The notes: generated by a model from the letters alone, not told the origin. A stretch of DNA of 64,000 bases from Chryseobacterium sp. (GCA_027492795.1 JAPUEB010000032.1:1-64000), one strand, 5' to 3'. Positions 52,331 through 62,355 are shown, numbered from the stretch's first letter. A program made the numbers and translations.

Positions 52331-53461
52331 ATGCCAATTCTACACCCGATATTCATCGTAATATTCGTTTTTCTTGCAATTGCGAGTTATTGGGAGATAT
52401 TCAGGCTGGAACGTAAACAGCCTCTTTTTGTGTGGATTGCCGCAATTCTCATTATCATAGCTGTAGGTTTCAGGATAAATGTTGGGGCAGATTATCCGGT
52501 TTACAAGATGTTATTCACGGGATTTTCGCTTTATACTACCTATGGCGATGTTTTGGACAAAGCACTTTTTCGGCCTACGCACGAAGAAATTGAGTGGATT
52601 TTTGTATTGATTAATAAGTTGATTTTTGATGTTGGCTTACCATTCTACTACGTTACTTTTGTAATGGCGCTGATTACCGTTTCATTAAAATTTAACAGTA
52701 TTTTAAGGGATGTAGAGTTTCCGGCGCTGGCGATTTTGTTTTATTTCATGCCGGTAATGTTTTTTGAAGACAGTGGGCAAATGCGCCAGGGACTTGGTAT
52801 TGCGGTAAGTGTTTTCTCTTTTCGATATATAAAATCCAGAAATTTATTTGGGTTTTTGTTCTGTATGTTTATTGCTCTGGGATTTCATAAAACCTCAATT
52901 GTTTTTTTACCTGCTTATTGGCTGGTAAAAATCCCGATGAATCGCAACAGGATATTTTGGGTACTGGTCATATCTCTTCTTGTTTCTCCTTTGGAATTAT
53001 ACCGTTTTGCGGGAGGTTTTTTTGAAAATATGACCCCAACAGATGTTTCTGCAGCATACACTGGGTATCTAGATGATCGATATTATGGAACCGAGGTGGA
53101 AACAGGACTTAATGATGTTGTGAAATTGGCTTGGATTTCCATTCTCATCCGATACGATAAAGATGGATGCGAGAATGTTTGGTGGTATGAGTATATGCGT
53201 AATTTAGCGGTTTTTGGGATGGCACTATTTTATTTCTTTAGGTCAAACGAGATTTTTGCGGTTAGATTACCAGGTGCATACATGTTTTTTGTAACCATGT
53301 TTTGCCTTCCTAATCTTGTATATGCAGCAAAGGATAGAGTAAAAAATTTGCTATACATTATTTTTATAACCTATGTTACACTAATGTTTTTTTACTTTGG
53401 CAAAGGTAACGGACATAAAGGAGCATTCACTTCGGAAAGATATACAAATGCGCTTTGGTAA
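52331..53461 (+). CDS. EpsG/Wzy-like polysaccharide polymerase
   Basis: A 376-residue integral membrane protein with about ten hydrophobic helices. VGFRINVGADYPVYKMLF near residue 50 is typical of the EpsG family, as are YFMPVMFFEDSGQMRQGLGIAVSVFSFRYI and FHKTSIVFLPAYWL in the middle. Such proteins polymerise repeat units of exopolysaccharide at the membrane. It is followed by the lipid-carrier transferase, 5 bases away. Confidence 0.85.
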   Translation: MPILHPIFIVIFVFLAIASYWEIFRLERKQPLFVWIAAILIIIAVGFRINVGADYPVYKMLFTGFSLYTTYGDVLDKALFRPTHEEIEWIFVLINKLIFDVGLPFYYVTFVMALITVSLKFNSILRDVEFPALAILFYFMPVMFFEDSGQMRQGLGIAVSVFSFRYIKSRNLFGFLFCMFIALGFHKTSIVFLPAYWLVKIPMNRNRIFWVLVISLLVSPLELYRFAGGFFENMTPTDVSAAYTGYLDDRYYGTEVETGLNDVVKLAWISILIRYDKDGCENVWWYEYMRNLAVFGMALFYFFRSNEIFAVRLPGAYMFFVTMFCLPNLVYAAKDRVKNLLYIIFITYVTLMFFYFGKGNGHKGAFTSERYTNALW

Positions 53462-53466
53462 TATTT

Positions 53467-54585
53467 ATGGACAAGATTGAAATCATACTAAAAAATTATG
53501 ATGTCCCAATATTTTGGGTCAAAGTTATTTTGGGCTTCTTAGGTTCATTTCTGATTACTTTTTTTTCCATACCCACTATAATAAAGATTTCGAGGAGAAA
53601 AAATCTAATGGACGAGCCGGGAATCAGGAGTTCTCATCTAAGGAAAATTCCAAACTTAGGAGCTATTGCGATATTTTACTCCATCGCCATTTGTGCTTCA
53701 GTATTTGCATTTGAACTCTTTGATCTTTATAAATTTTTGTTTGCTTCACTTGTGATATTGCTCTATATAGGAGTTATGGATGATATTGTGGTTATGAGAG
53801 CTTATAAAAAGCTGATTGCACAGGTTATTGTGTCTTCACTAATAGTAATAGGTTCCGATGTGCGAATTAGAAACTTTTTTGGTGTAATGGGAATATATGA
53901 GGTGAACTACTATATTAGTGTACTCTTCAGCATTATTACTTTTATAATATTGATAAACGCGTTTAACCTTATTGACGGAATAGACGGTCTTGCAGGTGGA
54001 TATTCGGTTCTTTGCAGTGCAATGTTCGGAATCAGCTATTTCAGGCTGGGATCTTACAATTATCCTCTTGTGGTGCTATCTGTAGTTATTATAGGTTCGG
54101 TTTTGGCATTCTTATACTATAATCTTTCCAATTACAGAACTAATAAGATATTTATGGGGGATACAGGTTCTATGCTATTGGGTTTTTTGCTTGCATTTAC
54201 GTCTATTTGCTTTATAGATATCTTTATAGATAAAGATCTCCCTTCGGTACCTCGCTACCATTTGCAGTCCGCACCGGCAGTTGCTGTGGCTATTTTAATT
54301 TTACCCATTATAGACACCTTAAACGTAATACTAATTCGTCTATTAAATAAAAAATCTCCATTTGATGCAGACAAAAACCATATCCACCATAAGCTTCTAG
54401 CACTTAATTTAACCCATCGTAGATCTACATTCTATATTCTATGCTATTATCTTGCTATAGTGGGAGTTACGTATTATTTTAGGCATATGAATGTTAATTT
54501 ACTGTTGCTCATGGTGCTTGTTATGGGCTTTTTAGGAGCCTACCTGCCGAGTTTATTATTAAAATTTAAGCAAAGTCAGGATTAA
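53467..54585 (+). CDS. Undecaprenyl-phosphate sugar-phosphate transferase (WecA/MraY family)
   Basis: A membrane enzyme of about 372 residues from the ATG at 53467; a TTG at 53455 overlaps the previous gene. It shows the family motifs: MDEPGIRSSHLRKIPNLGAI, INAFNLIDGIDGLAGG (Asp-rich), GDTGSMLLGF and FDADKNHIHHKLL. It transfers a sugar-1-phosphate, often GlcNAc-1-P, from UDP-sugar to undecaprenyl phosphate to begin polysaccharide repeat-unit synthesis. About ten membrane helices. It is the likely initiating enzyme of this operon. Confidence 0.92.
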   Translation: MDKIEIILKNYDVPIFWVKVILGFLGSFLITFFSIPTIIKISRRKNLMDEPGIRSSHLRKIPNLGAIAIFYSIAICASVFAFELFDLYKFLFASLVILLYIGVMDDIVVMRAYKKLIAQVIVSSLIVIGSDVRIRNFFGVMGIYEVNYYISVLFSIITFIILINAFNLIDGIDGLAGGYSVLCSAMFGISYFRLGSYNYPLVVLSVVIIGSVLAFLYYNLSNYRTNKIFMGDTGSMLLGFLLAFTSICFIDIFIDKDLPSVPRYHLQSAPAVAVAILILPIIDTLNVILIRLLNKKSPFDADKNHIHHKLLALNLTHRRSTFYILCYYLAIVGVTYYFRHMNVNLLLLMVLVMGFLGAYLPSLLLKFKQSQD

Positions 54586-54590
54586 ATCTT

Positions 54591-54598
54591 TATTTTTG
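54591..54598 (+). promoter_or_regulatory. Possible promoter box before the Wza-like gene
   Basis: TATTTTTG (54591-54598) fits TAnnTTTG and lies 14 bases before the ATG at 54613. No good TTTG box is found at the right distance upstream, so this may be chance. Confidence 0.3.
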
Positions 54599-54612
54599 TA
54601 ATCCAATAATTA

Positions 54613-55449
54613 ATGATGAAAAATTTCAAAATAGTTCTAATTATTACCTTTTCACTACTTCTTACATCATGCATTACTACAAAAGATGTGAGGTATCTGC
54701 AACCCAGCGAAAGTTTGGTTATCAACGAAGAAGGTTTAGTTCCCTATAACATTCCAGTATATAGGGTTACCAAAAACGATATGCTCACGCTCAATATCGT
54801 TACAACTCCAAAGGGAGATGCCGCACAATTTTACTCTGCACTTAACGCAAGTTCAGGTGGCGGAGGTATTACAACTTCCTCAGGTGGCGGCCAGGGAGGC
54901 AATACGCAGATTTATTTTAACGGTTTAAAGGTGGACTCCCGAGGTGAAATAAATATTTTTGGTATCGGTTACGTAAAGGCAGAAGGAAGAACCATAGAAG
55001 AAATCACCCAAGAAATACAAACTAGGGTAAACGAAAATTTTGTTGAAGGCAAGTCTGAGGTTCGCTTAAATACAGATGGAATCACTTACTATATTTTAGG
55101 AGATGTGGAAACCGTGGGAATCAGCGGTGAAAAGATAGCGCACAAAAACACACTCACCATCACCGAGGCAATATCCATCAATGGAGGGTTGAACCGTAGT
55201 ATCGATAGGAGCAATATTGTAATCCGTAGAAAGCTTCCCGAGGGCATAAAAACTGCAAAAATCGACCTTACGCGAGAAGACGTGATGAACTCACCTTATT
55301 TTTGGGTGCAAAATGGCGACGAAATATATTTAACAACGCGCGCGAAAAGCTTAAATGGATTTGGAAAAGATCCGGTTCAAACCTTATCTACAGGTGTTTC
55401 TGTACTTACAACTGTTATGTCTATTTATTTAATTTTAACAAGGCTGTAA
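54613..55449 (+). CDS. Polysaccharide export lipoprotein (Wza-like)
   Basis: A 278-residue outer-membrane lipoprotein: the lipobox is LLLTSCITT (Cys about residue 18), followed by the Poly_export motif PYNIPVYRVTKNDMLTLNIV and a region rich in Gly/Ser (SSGGGGITTSSGGGQGG). The SLBB-like part reads VDSRGEINIFGIGYVKAEG and EVRLNTDGITYYILGDVE. A C-terminal hydrophobic helix (TLSTGVSVLTTVMSIYLILT) would span the outer membrane, as in Wza. It forms the channel with the Wzc-like kinase encoded one base further on. Confidence 0.9.
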   Translation: MMKNFKIVLIITFSLLLTSCITTKDVRYLQPSESLVINEEGLVPYNIPVYRVTKNDMLTLNIVTTPKGDAAQFYSALNASSGGGGITTSSGGGQGGNTQIYFNGLKVDSRGEINIFGIGYVKAEGRTIEEITQEIQTRVNENFVEGKSEVRLNTDGITYYILGDVETVGISGEKIAHKNTLTITEAISINGGLNRSIDRSNIVIRRKLPEGIKTAKIDLTREDVMNSPYFWVQNGDEIYLTTRAKSLNGFGKDPVQTLSTGVSVLTTVMSIYLILTRL

Positions 55450-55450
55450 T

Positions 55451-57940
55451 ATGATACCCGATAAAAACAATACAACGGCCTTAGGAGTTCCACAAAAGGA
55501 AAAAATTGGAACTTTTGCTTTTTTTGATATCGAACACTTCATTAGGAGAGTTCTGAAAAATTGGTACTGGTTCGTGCTGATGGGAATTTTGGGTTATTCC
55601 ATATTTTGGTTTTATAATAAATACTATGCGCAAAGGATATACGCATCCGATTTATCTTTAAGTATTTCAAACAGTACGGCAAGTTACTTTACTCCCAATC
55701 AGTCCATTAACTTTATTTGGGGACAAGGAGGAAATCAGGACGGGGTTTACCTTAAAAAAATGCTTTTATCGCGCTCGCATAACGAATACCTGGTGAAAAA
55801 CCTCAAACTTTATGTGAACTACTCCACAAAAGGCAGATTGAAAACCACTTATTTGGATAAGTACGATGCGCCATTCTTTCTAGAGGTAGATGAGGGCCAT
55901 CTTCAGCAAACGGACTATCCTATAACATTTATTCCAAAGGGTAGCAAAAGATTTGAGGTGTCGCTACCAGAAGAGGGACATTCTACAAGTTTGTACAGTT
56001 ACGCCAGTGAAGGGTACCAAAATATAGACGGATACACAAGACCCGCAAACAAAACTATTTCTTATGGCGAATGGTACACTACTCCCAACTTAAGGTTTCG
56101 GCTCATTGAAAATTTAGTTCCGGCAAAAATCAATTTTGAAAACATTGTCGTTACACTTTCTAATGTAAACAGCACTGTAAACTCTTTAGTTTCAACAATT
56201 AATGTAAAATTCGATCCGGAAATCAATAGCATCATGATTATTTCTAAAAAAGGGTATAATCTGAATGGTACTATAAACTTCCTAAACGCATCTGTAGACG
56301 AGTTGAAGAAAAAAAGACTTATAGACAAAAATATCATCGATAAAAACACCGTAGACTATCTTGACAAAAATATGCGGAGGATACGCAAGCAGTTGGATTC
56401 TGCCGCACAGGTGATGAACCATATGAGAATTACCGAAGGACTATATGACATAAAAGATAGAGATGAAAAATCGCTGGTAATCATAAAAGACCTACAAACA
56501 AAAAAAGCCGAACTCATAAACCGAATCAACTCCCTAAATGCTATTCAAAACTCATTGGCATCGCAAAACTTGGATAAAATGATTAGCGTAAATGCAGCAG
56601 GAGTGGAGGACGGCATGTTTTCAGCCACAGTATCTGAACTAAAGGCATTATATGCAAAGCGAAGAGAAATGGCGACCATTTATACGCCAAATTCCGAGCC
56701 GATGAGGGAAATCAACAGGCTCATTAGTGAGGCGAGAGGCAATTCCAGCAATTCTTTGCGCGGCTATTATGCTAATTATTACAATGAATTAAGCCGGATT
56801 AATAGAGAAATCGGACAGGCATCCTCAGATCTTGTCAGCTACCCAGAAAAAGAAAGACGTTACCTGGATGCCGAACGCGGCTATAACATGATAGAAGCTA
56901 CCTACAACAGCCTACTCTCCAAGCAAAATGAAACTCAAATCCGTGTAAGCACCAATAAATCGGACATAAATGTTATAGATCCTGCTAAAAATTTAGGACA
57001 GGGGCCGATTGCTCCTGATGTGCAGCGCGTAAAATATTCGCTTGTAGGAGGTTTGATGCTTTTGCCGTTGCTAATACTGCTTGGCGCAGAACTTTTAGAC
57101 AACAAAATCCGCAATATTAAAGAATTGCTTTCAGCAACAAAAATCCCACTTTTGGGGGTTATCGGCAACAACCAGCACGAAAACAATCTAACGGTAATAG
57201 AACAGCCAAAATCCTCTATTTCTGAAGCGTTTCGTGGTATTAGGGCCAATATGAGGTTCTTATCAAACGAAGATGGGCAAAGCAAGGTAATTCTCGTTAC
57301 CTCTTCTATTGGTGGTGAAGGAAAAACATACATATCTATCAATATTGCTTCCGTGCTTGCACTAAGTGGTAAAAAAACTATTTTGTTGGGGATGGACCTT
57401 CGTAAGCCAAAGATTTTTGGAGATTTTAATATTGACAATAAATTTGGGATTTCAAATTATCTTACAGGTGAGGTGTCTATGGATCAAATCATCAACACCA
57501 CAAAAGTTCCCCACCTTCACGTGGCTACATCAGGACCTATTCCGCCCAATCCTTCCGAATTGTTGATGAGCAGTAGAAATCTTGCCTTTATAGAAAAACT
57601 AAGGGAAATTTATGACTTCATTATTGTGGATTCTCCACCTGTAGGATTGGTTGCTGATTCCTTTGAGCTCATGAAACACTCGGATGCCAATGTTTATGTA
57701 GTGAGACATGAGTACACAGAGAAATACATGCTGAAAATGATCACCGAAAAATACCACAAGAAAGAGGTTGAACATTTAGGCTTTGTATATAATGATTTTT
57801 CCGTGAAACAAGGCTACGGTTATGGCTACGGTTATGGCTACGGTTATGGCTATGGCTACTTCGATGAAGATAAAAATTATGAAGAGCCCCTAATCATAAA
57901 AATTAGGAACAAAATAGCAAGAATACTAGATAGAAATTAA
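55451..57940 (+). CDS. Polysaccharide co-polymerase/tyrosine autokinase (Wzc-like)
   Basis: An 829-residue protein. The N-terminal Wzz-like part has a helix near residue 35-55, a long periplasmic region with coiled-coil segments (about 280-490), and a second helix near 530. The cytoplasmic BY-kinase has Walker A SSIGGEGKTYISIN (about residues 617-630), Walker A' LGMDLRKPK and Walker B FIIVDSPPVGL. The tail carries an unusual Tyr-rich run of eight Gly-Tyr pairs. BY-kinases autophosphorylate tail tyrosines and control chain length. It starts one base after the Wza-like gene. Confidence 0.92.
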   Translation: MIPDKNNTTALGVPQKEKIGTFAFFDIEHFIRRVLKNWYWFVLMGILGYSIFWFYNKYYAQRIYASDLSLSISNSTASYFTPNQSINFIWGQGGNQDGVYLKKMLLSRSHNEYLVKNLKLYVNYSTKGRLKTTYLDKYDAPFFLEVDEGHLQQTDYPITFIPKGSKRFEVSLPEEGHSTSLYSYASEGYQNIDGYTRPANKTISYGEWYTTPNLRFRLIENLVPAKINFENIVVTLSNVNSTVNSLVSTINVKFDPEINSIMIISKKGYNLNGTINFLNASVDELKKKRLIDKNIIDKNTVDYLDKNMRRIRKQLDSAAQVMNHMRITEGLYDIKDRDEKSLVIIKDLQTKKAELINRINSLNAIQNSLASQNLDKMISVNAAGVEDGMFSATVSELKALYAKRREMATIYTPNSEPMREINRLISEARGNSSNSLRGYYANYYNELSRINREIGQASSDLVSYPEKERRYLDAERGYNMIEATYNSLLSKQNETQIRVSTNKSDINVIDPAKNLGQGPIAPDVQRVKYSLVGGLMLLPLLILLGAELLDNKIRNIKELLSATKIPLLGVIGNNQHENNLTVIEQPKSSISEAFRGIRANMRFLSNEDGQSKVILVTSSIGGEGKTYISINIASVLALSGKKTILLGMDLRKPKIFGDFNIDNKFGISNYLTGEVSMDQIINTTKVPHLHVATSGPIPPNPSELLMSSRNLAFIEKLREIYDFIIVDSPPVGLVADSFELMKHSDANVYVVRHEYTEKYMLKMITEKYHKKEVEHLGFVYNDFSVKQGYGYGYGYGYGYGYGYFDEDKNYEEPLIIKIRNKIARILDRN
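57812..57859 (+). repeat. Tandem 12-bp microsatellite encoding (Gly-Tyr)8
   Basis: GGCTACGGTTAT repeats about four times within the kinase tail, with small changes in the last unit. It codes for eight Gly-Tyr pairs. A change of any whole copy number of 12 bp would keep the frame and change tyrosine number by two. Confidence 0.85.
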
Positions 57941-57944
57941 AAAC

Positions 57945-57972
57945 TTCCCCTCGCAGGCAGAGGGGAATTTTC
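57945..57972 (+). terminator. Terminator after the Wzc-like gene
   Basis: TTCCCCTC and GAGGGGAA pair across GCAGGCA and are followed by TTTTCTTT. Confidence 0.85.
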
Positions 57973-58091
57973 TTTCCCCAAAAGCAGCTTTAAGAATAAA
58001 ATAACATTTTTGCCGTTCTATTTCCAAATATTATATTTTTTTTGTCTATATTTAACTCTTTATTATGAATTTCAGAAATATAAAAATGTTT

Positions 58092-58099
58092 TATATTTG
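58092..58099 (+). promoter_or_regulatory. Possible promoter box for the DUF6089-like gene
   Basis: TATATTTG fits TAnnTTTG and is 46 bases before the ATG. A distal TTTG box is not clear. The rest of the 204-base gap is AT-rich. Confidence 0.35.
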
Positions 58100-58144
58100 C
58101 ACAAAATAGATTTTTAAAAAAGTAACCAAAATCCGTATTCCTCT

Positions 58145-59035
58145 ATGAATAAAAAATTATTACTTGGCTTGCTGGCAATTGTTGTTTCGTCAACATGCCT
58201 GAAAGCTCAAAGACACGAACTCGGGGTTCGCTTTGGCATGAGCAGTTTGGTAGGTGATATAGGGAGAACCAATTACCTAATGCAAGCACCACTCGACAGA
58301 ATTTCTGATAATGGATTGCCGCTTTATGGAGGAATAATTTACAGAATGAACTTCAATCCCTATCAAACATTAAGGTTCGATTTGGGATACAGCCATATCC
58401 AGTTCGATGACAGAGTTGCCAAGGAAGAATACCGCAGAAACAGAAAAATGTGGGGGAACAACAATCTATTAGAAGCGAATGCGATCTTCGAATACAATTT
58501 TTTTCCAGTAAACAATGAGCAACAAAGAGGAATGATTAGTCCATACATTTTTGCAGGTATTGGAGCTATGATGTACGATGTTACGCAAGCCACCCTGAAG
58601 CACGATTTCAGAAGAGATGCAGACGGAGTTGCCCAAGTGCCTGTGAACGAGCTCGACTTTAGTACAAAGGCAGAATACCATACCGGAAAAAAAGTTACCG
58701 CCTATGTTCCTTTAGGTGTTGGCTTGAAGTATAAATTCAATTATAACTGGGCTATTTCTGCTGAAGTAATGGTGAGGCCAACTTTTACAGACCAGTTGGA
58801 CTACAGCGTTCTTTATGAAAAAGACATAAAGTCTACTTATAATACAGACATACTTGCTCCTAATACCAATACTTCCCTACTACAAACCGATTACTATTAT
58901 GCGGTTTCAAAAGAAAGAGAAAAGGAGTTCCTGAAAAACAGAAAGATGGGTGATGATAATGGAAAAGATTGGGTGAACAGCGTAACCTTAGGGCTTACAT
59001 ACTCTTTCGGAAGACCGCCTTGTTATTGTGATTAA
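58145..59035 (+). CDS. DUF6089-like outer-membrane protein
   Basis: A 296-residue protein with a signal peptide (MNKKLLLGLLAIVVSSTCLKAQ) and barrel-like strands (HELGVRFGMSSLVGDIGR, LRFDLGYSHIQFDDRV, VPLGVGLKYKFNYNWAISAEV), ending TLGLTYSFGRPPCYCD. I recall DUF6089 proteins just upstream of uppS and bamA in flavobacteria, which supports the name. It may take part in outer-membrane assembly; its function is not known. It starts the envelope operon to 63460 and ends 3 bases before uppS. Confidence 0.85.
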   Translation: MNKKLLLGLLAIVVSSTCLKAQRHELGVRFGMSSLVGDIGRTNYLMQAPLDRISDNGLPLYGGIIYRMNFNPYQTLRFDLGYSHIQFDDRVAKEEYRRNRKMWGNNNLLEANAIFEYNFFPVNNEQQRGMISPYIFAGIGAMMYDVTQATLKHDFRRDADGVAQVPVNELDFSTKAEYHTGKKVTAYVPLGVGLKYKFNYNWAISAEVMVRPTFTDQLDYSVLYEKDIKSTYNTDILAPNTNTSLLQTDYYYAVSKEREKEFLKNRKMGDDNGKDWVNSVTLGLTYSFGRPPCYCD

Positions 59036-59038
59036 TAT

Positions 59039-59779
59039 ATGTCATCAATAAAAGATAAAATAAATTTAGATAAAATCCCGAAGCATGTTGCCATCATTAT
59101 GGATGGTAACGGAAGGTGGGCAAAATCTCGCGGAGAAGAAAGAACTTTCGGGCACAGGAATGCAATAGATGCCGTAAGAAATGCGATAAATGCCTGTAAT
59201 GAAATCCATATTCCCTACCTTACCCTTTACACATTTTCTTCCGAAAATTGGAACCGACCCAAGCATGAAGTAAATACACTAATGAATTTACTTTCTGAAA
59301 CACTATTGCTTGAAGCCGAAGAAATTTTCACAAAGGGTTTAAGACTTCACATTATAGGTGATATTGGGAAACTTCCGGAGTTGGTGAAAAATCAGCTTAT
59401 GCAGGTAATGGACCTTACAAAAAACAATACCAAAGGAAACCTTATACTTGCCTTAAGCTACGGTTCCCAAAAAGAAATACTGAATGCAGTAAAAGAAATA
59501 AGCCTAAAGGTAAAAGACGGAGTTCTGAACGTAGAGGACATCAACGAAGAGATTTTTGAAAATCATCTTTATACTCGGAACTTTCCGCCCGTAGATTTAA
59601 TGATCCGAACAAGTGGCGAAGTAAGAATCAGCAATTTCCTGCTTTGGCAGGTTGCCTACGCAGAAATGCAGTTTTTGGACGTAATGTGGCCCGATTTTAC
59701 CAAAGAAATATTCTTTCAGTGCATCCTGAATTATCAGGAAACCGAAAGAAGATACGGAAAAACCAGTGAGCAACTGTAA
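59039..59779 (+). CDS. uppS: Isoprenyl transferase (undecaprenyl diphosphate synthase)
   Basis: A 246-residue cis-prenyltransferase with the catalytic Asp motif HVAIIMDGNGRWAKSRGEER at about residues 16-35, YTLYTFSSENWNRP-like region (here LTLYTFSSENWNRPKHEVN) and LMIRTSGEVRISNFLLWQ at the end. It condenses eight isopentenyl units onto farnesyl diphosphate to make C55 undecaprenyl diphosphate, the carrier for peptidoglycan and exopolysaccharide synthesis. That ties it to the polysaccharide genes upstream. A standard length for the family. Confidence 0.95.
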   Translation: MSSIKDKINLDKIPKHVAIIMDGNGRWAKSRGEERTFGHRNAIDAVRNAINACNEIHIPYLTLYTFSSENWNRPKHEVNTLMNLLSETLLLEAEEIFTKGLRLHIIGDIGKLPELVKNQLMQVMDLTKNNTKGNLILALSYGSQKEILNAVKEISLKVKDGVLNVEDINEEIFENHLYTRNFPPVDLMIRTSGEVRISNFLLWQVAYAEMQFLDVMWPDFTKEIFFQCILNYQETERRYGKTSEQL

Positions 59780-59813
59780 ACAGAAAATTAAAAAAAAGTA
59801 AGTAAAATATATA

Positions 59814-62351
59814 ATGAGGTTTAGATTCATCCCTATCATAATGTTTGTAGCATCCGCACATTTTTATGGGCAGGTTACACCACAGGGAAACACGCAGGAT
59901 ACTAATCCTGTTTACACGGAAAAGCAGGAAGGCACCTACAAGCTGAAAGATATTGTTGTAGATGGGGTGAAAAAGTACTCCGCATCGCAAATACTACGTT
60001 TTACTGGTCTTTATAAAGGAGAAATTGTAGACATTCCTGGGCAGAAAATCAGCAATGCCATCAGAAAACTATGGGAAACTAATTCCTTTTCCGAAGTAGA
60101 AGTTTTTGTAGAAAGCATAGAGGGAGAAACCATCGTATTAAGGTTTTTTCTCCAAGATTTAAAGGAACTTGGCGAGGTGAAATTTGAAGGGAAAGGTATT
60201 GGAAAGTCCAAAAACGAAAAACTCGCCAAAGACAACAACCTGAAGCCTGGTACAAAAATTACCCAAAATTTGGTTTCTAACCTGAAAACCAATGTCGCAA
60301 ACGATTATGTAAAGAAAGGTTTTGCAGATGCTAAAATCACCATTAAAGATAAAGTGAATGCCAACGACCCAAATCTTGTAGATTGGACTATTCAGGTAGA
60401 TAAAGGAAAAAGAATCAAAATAGACCATATCGAATTTGAAGGGAACGAAAGCGTTACCGATGGTAAATTGCGCAGAAAAGGATTTAAAGAGACCAAGCAG
60501 AAAAGATTTGGAATTGGCGCTATTTTGAAGCCATCCAAATTTATCCGCGAAAAGTACGAAGACGATAAACACAACCTGGTCAATTATTACAACTCCCTGG
60601 GTTACCGCGATGCAAGGATTGTTTCAGATTCAGTATGGCGGAATAATAAAAATAATTACGAAATCAACGTAAAACTTACCGAAGGGAAAAAATACTACAT
60701 CGGCGATATAACTTTTACAGGAAACACCGCGTTTTCTACAGAATATTTGCAAAGAATTTTAGGTTACAAATCTGGTGACGTTTACGATGCTGTAGGTTTC
60801 AACAAAAAAGTAGGTGAAGATGGAGGAAAAGAAGACGATTCCGACATCAAATCTATCTATATGAATAATGGATACCTGTTTTCGAACGTTACACCTGTAG
60901 AAAAATCTATAAAAGGAGATTCAATTAACCTGGAAGTCCGAATTACCGAAGGCGAAAAGGCAACATGGAACCGCGTTACTTGGAGCGGAAATACAACTAC
61001 GCACGACCACGTTGTATTGCGATCGCTTCGTACAAAACCAGGAAACCTTTTTGCAAAAAGCGACATCAAAAGAACCTATTTTGACCTTGCTGGAATGCAG
61101 TTTTTTGATCCCCAACAAATAAAATACGATATACAGCCCGACCAGCAGGATAATACAGTAGACGTAAACTGGACACTCGTAGAAAAAGGCTCTTCGCAGG
61201 TACAGCTTCAGGCAGGATATGGTGGTAACAGCTTTATCGGAACATTAGGGCTTACTTTCAATAATTTTTCTTTAAGAAATTTCTTGAAATTCAAAGATTT
61301 CAAACCAGTTCCCCAAGGAGATGGGCAAACACTTTCCATCCAAGCGCAAGCCGGATACTACTTCCAGAACTACGGAATAAGCTTTGTAGAGCCATGGCTC
61401 TTTGGTACAAAACCTACAGCGCTTTCAGTAGGTGTCAATCAGTCTATCGTAAATTATAAAGACCAATTCGGAGCTTCACAAAAACTGAATATTTTCTCCG
61501 CAAATGCAGGCTTGAACAGACTTTTAAAATGGCCGGATGACTACTTCTCGCTTTACACAGGGGTACAATATCAAAGCTATAATTTTAACAACTATCCTTT
61601 CCAGTTTGGTGAAACAACGGAATATAACGGAAATGCTAAAAACTTCAGTATTAACTTGGGATTAAGCAGGAATTCTGCGGGTATCGACCCTATTTTTCCT
61701 ACTTCGGGCTCCAATGTAGAAACTTCTGTGAAATTTACGCCTCCATATTCTCTATTCAGCAACAAAAACTATTCAACAATGGCTCCTGCGGAAAAATACA
61801 AACTAATGGAGTTCTATAAAGTGAAGATGAAAGCCGATGTGTACAATGAGATTATTGGAAAGCTTGTACTTCGCACCACGGGCGAAATGGGTTTTATGGA
61901 TGGGTATAACAAAGAACTTGGCGCACCACCTTTCGAAAGATTTTATGTAGGTGGAACAGGGCTTTTTGGCGGAAGGTTCGATGGTAGAGAACTAGTGCCT
62001 CTTCGTGGCTACGAAAATGCATCCACCAATGGCGGCACAATGCAGGATATAACGCAATTAGGCGGAGGTACTATTTACAATCGTTTCTCGTTAGAATTAA
62101 GATATCCAATCTCGATGAGCCAAACCGCAAAAATTTACGGACTTACCTTTCTTGAAGGAGGGAATGTATGGAACAAATGGGGAAATTATAATCCATTCCA
62201 GCTCAAAAGGTCTGCAGGCGTTGGTGTAAGGGTTTATATGGGCGCCTTTGGACTCATAGGCTTTGATTTTGCTTATGGTTTTGATAAGCCGCTTTATAGC
62301 ACTCAACCTTCAGGTTGGAAAACGCACTTCCTCATGAACCAATCATTATAA
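59814..62351 (+). CDS. bamA: Outer-membrane assembly protein BamA
   Basis: An 845-residue Omp85 protein with a signal peptide (MRFRFIPIIMFVASAHFYGQ). Several POTRA domains cover about residues 40-450 (YKLKDIVVDGVKKYSASQIL, IKIDHIEFEGNESVTDGKLR, YYIGDITFTGNTAFSTEYL and ATWNRVTWSGNTTTHDHVV). The C-terminal half is a 16-strand barrel; VRVYMGAFGLIGFDFAYG is the region before the last strands. BamA inserts barrel proteins in the outer membrane. It starts 34 bases after uppS and is followed at 4 bases by a Skp-like gene. Confidence 0.97.
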   Translation: MRFRFIPIIMFVASAHFYGQVTPQGNTQDTNPVYTEKQEGTYKLKDIVVDGVKKYSASQILRFTGLYKGEIVDIPGQKISNAIRKLWETNSFSEVEVFVESIEGETIVLRFFLQDLKELGEVKFEGKGIGKSKNEKLAKDNNLKPGTKITQNLVSNLKTNVANDYVKKGFADAKITIKDKVNANDPNLVDWTIQVDKGKRIKIDHIEFEGNESVTDGKLRRKGFKETKQKRFGIGAILKPSKFIREKYEDDKHNLVNYYNSLGYRDARIVSDSVWRNNKNNYEINVKLTEGKKYYIGDITFTGNTAFSTEYLQRILGYKSGDVYDAVGFNKKVGEDGGKEDDSDIKSIYMNNGYLFSNVTPVEKSIKGDSINLEVRITEGEKATWNRVTWSGNTTTHDHVVLRSLRTKPGNLFAKSDIKRTYFDLAGMQFFDPQQIKYDIQPDQQDNTVDVNWTLVEKGSSQVQLQAGYGGNSFIGTLGLTFNNFSLRNFLKFKDFKPVPQGDGQTLSIQAQAGYYFQNYGISFVEPWLFGTKPTALSVGVNQSIVNYKDQFGASQKLNIFSANAGLNRLLKWPDDYFSLYTGVQYQSYNFNNYPFQFGETTEYNGNAKNFSINLGLSRNSAGIDPIFPTSGSNVETSVKFTPPYSLFSNKNYSTMAPAEKYKLMEFYKVKMKADVYNEIIGKLVLRTTGEMGFMDGYNKELGAPPFERFYVGGTGLFGGRFDGRELVPLRGYENASTNGGTMQDITQLGGGTIYNRFSLELRYPISMSQTAKIYGLTFLEGGNVWNKWGNYNPFQLKRSAGVGVRVYMGAFGLIGFDFAYGFDKPLYSTQPSGWKTHFLMNQSL

Positions 62352-62355
62352 AAGT

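Noticed and set aside
57812-57859. The Gly-Tyr tandem repeat as a CRISPR-like array
   Set aside because: The units are 12 bp without spacers and lie in frame in a kinase tail.
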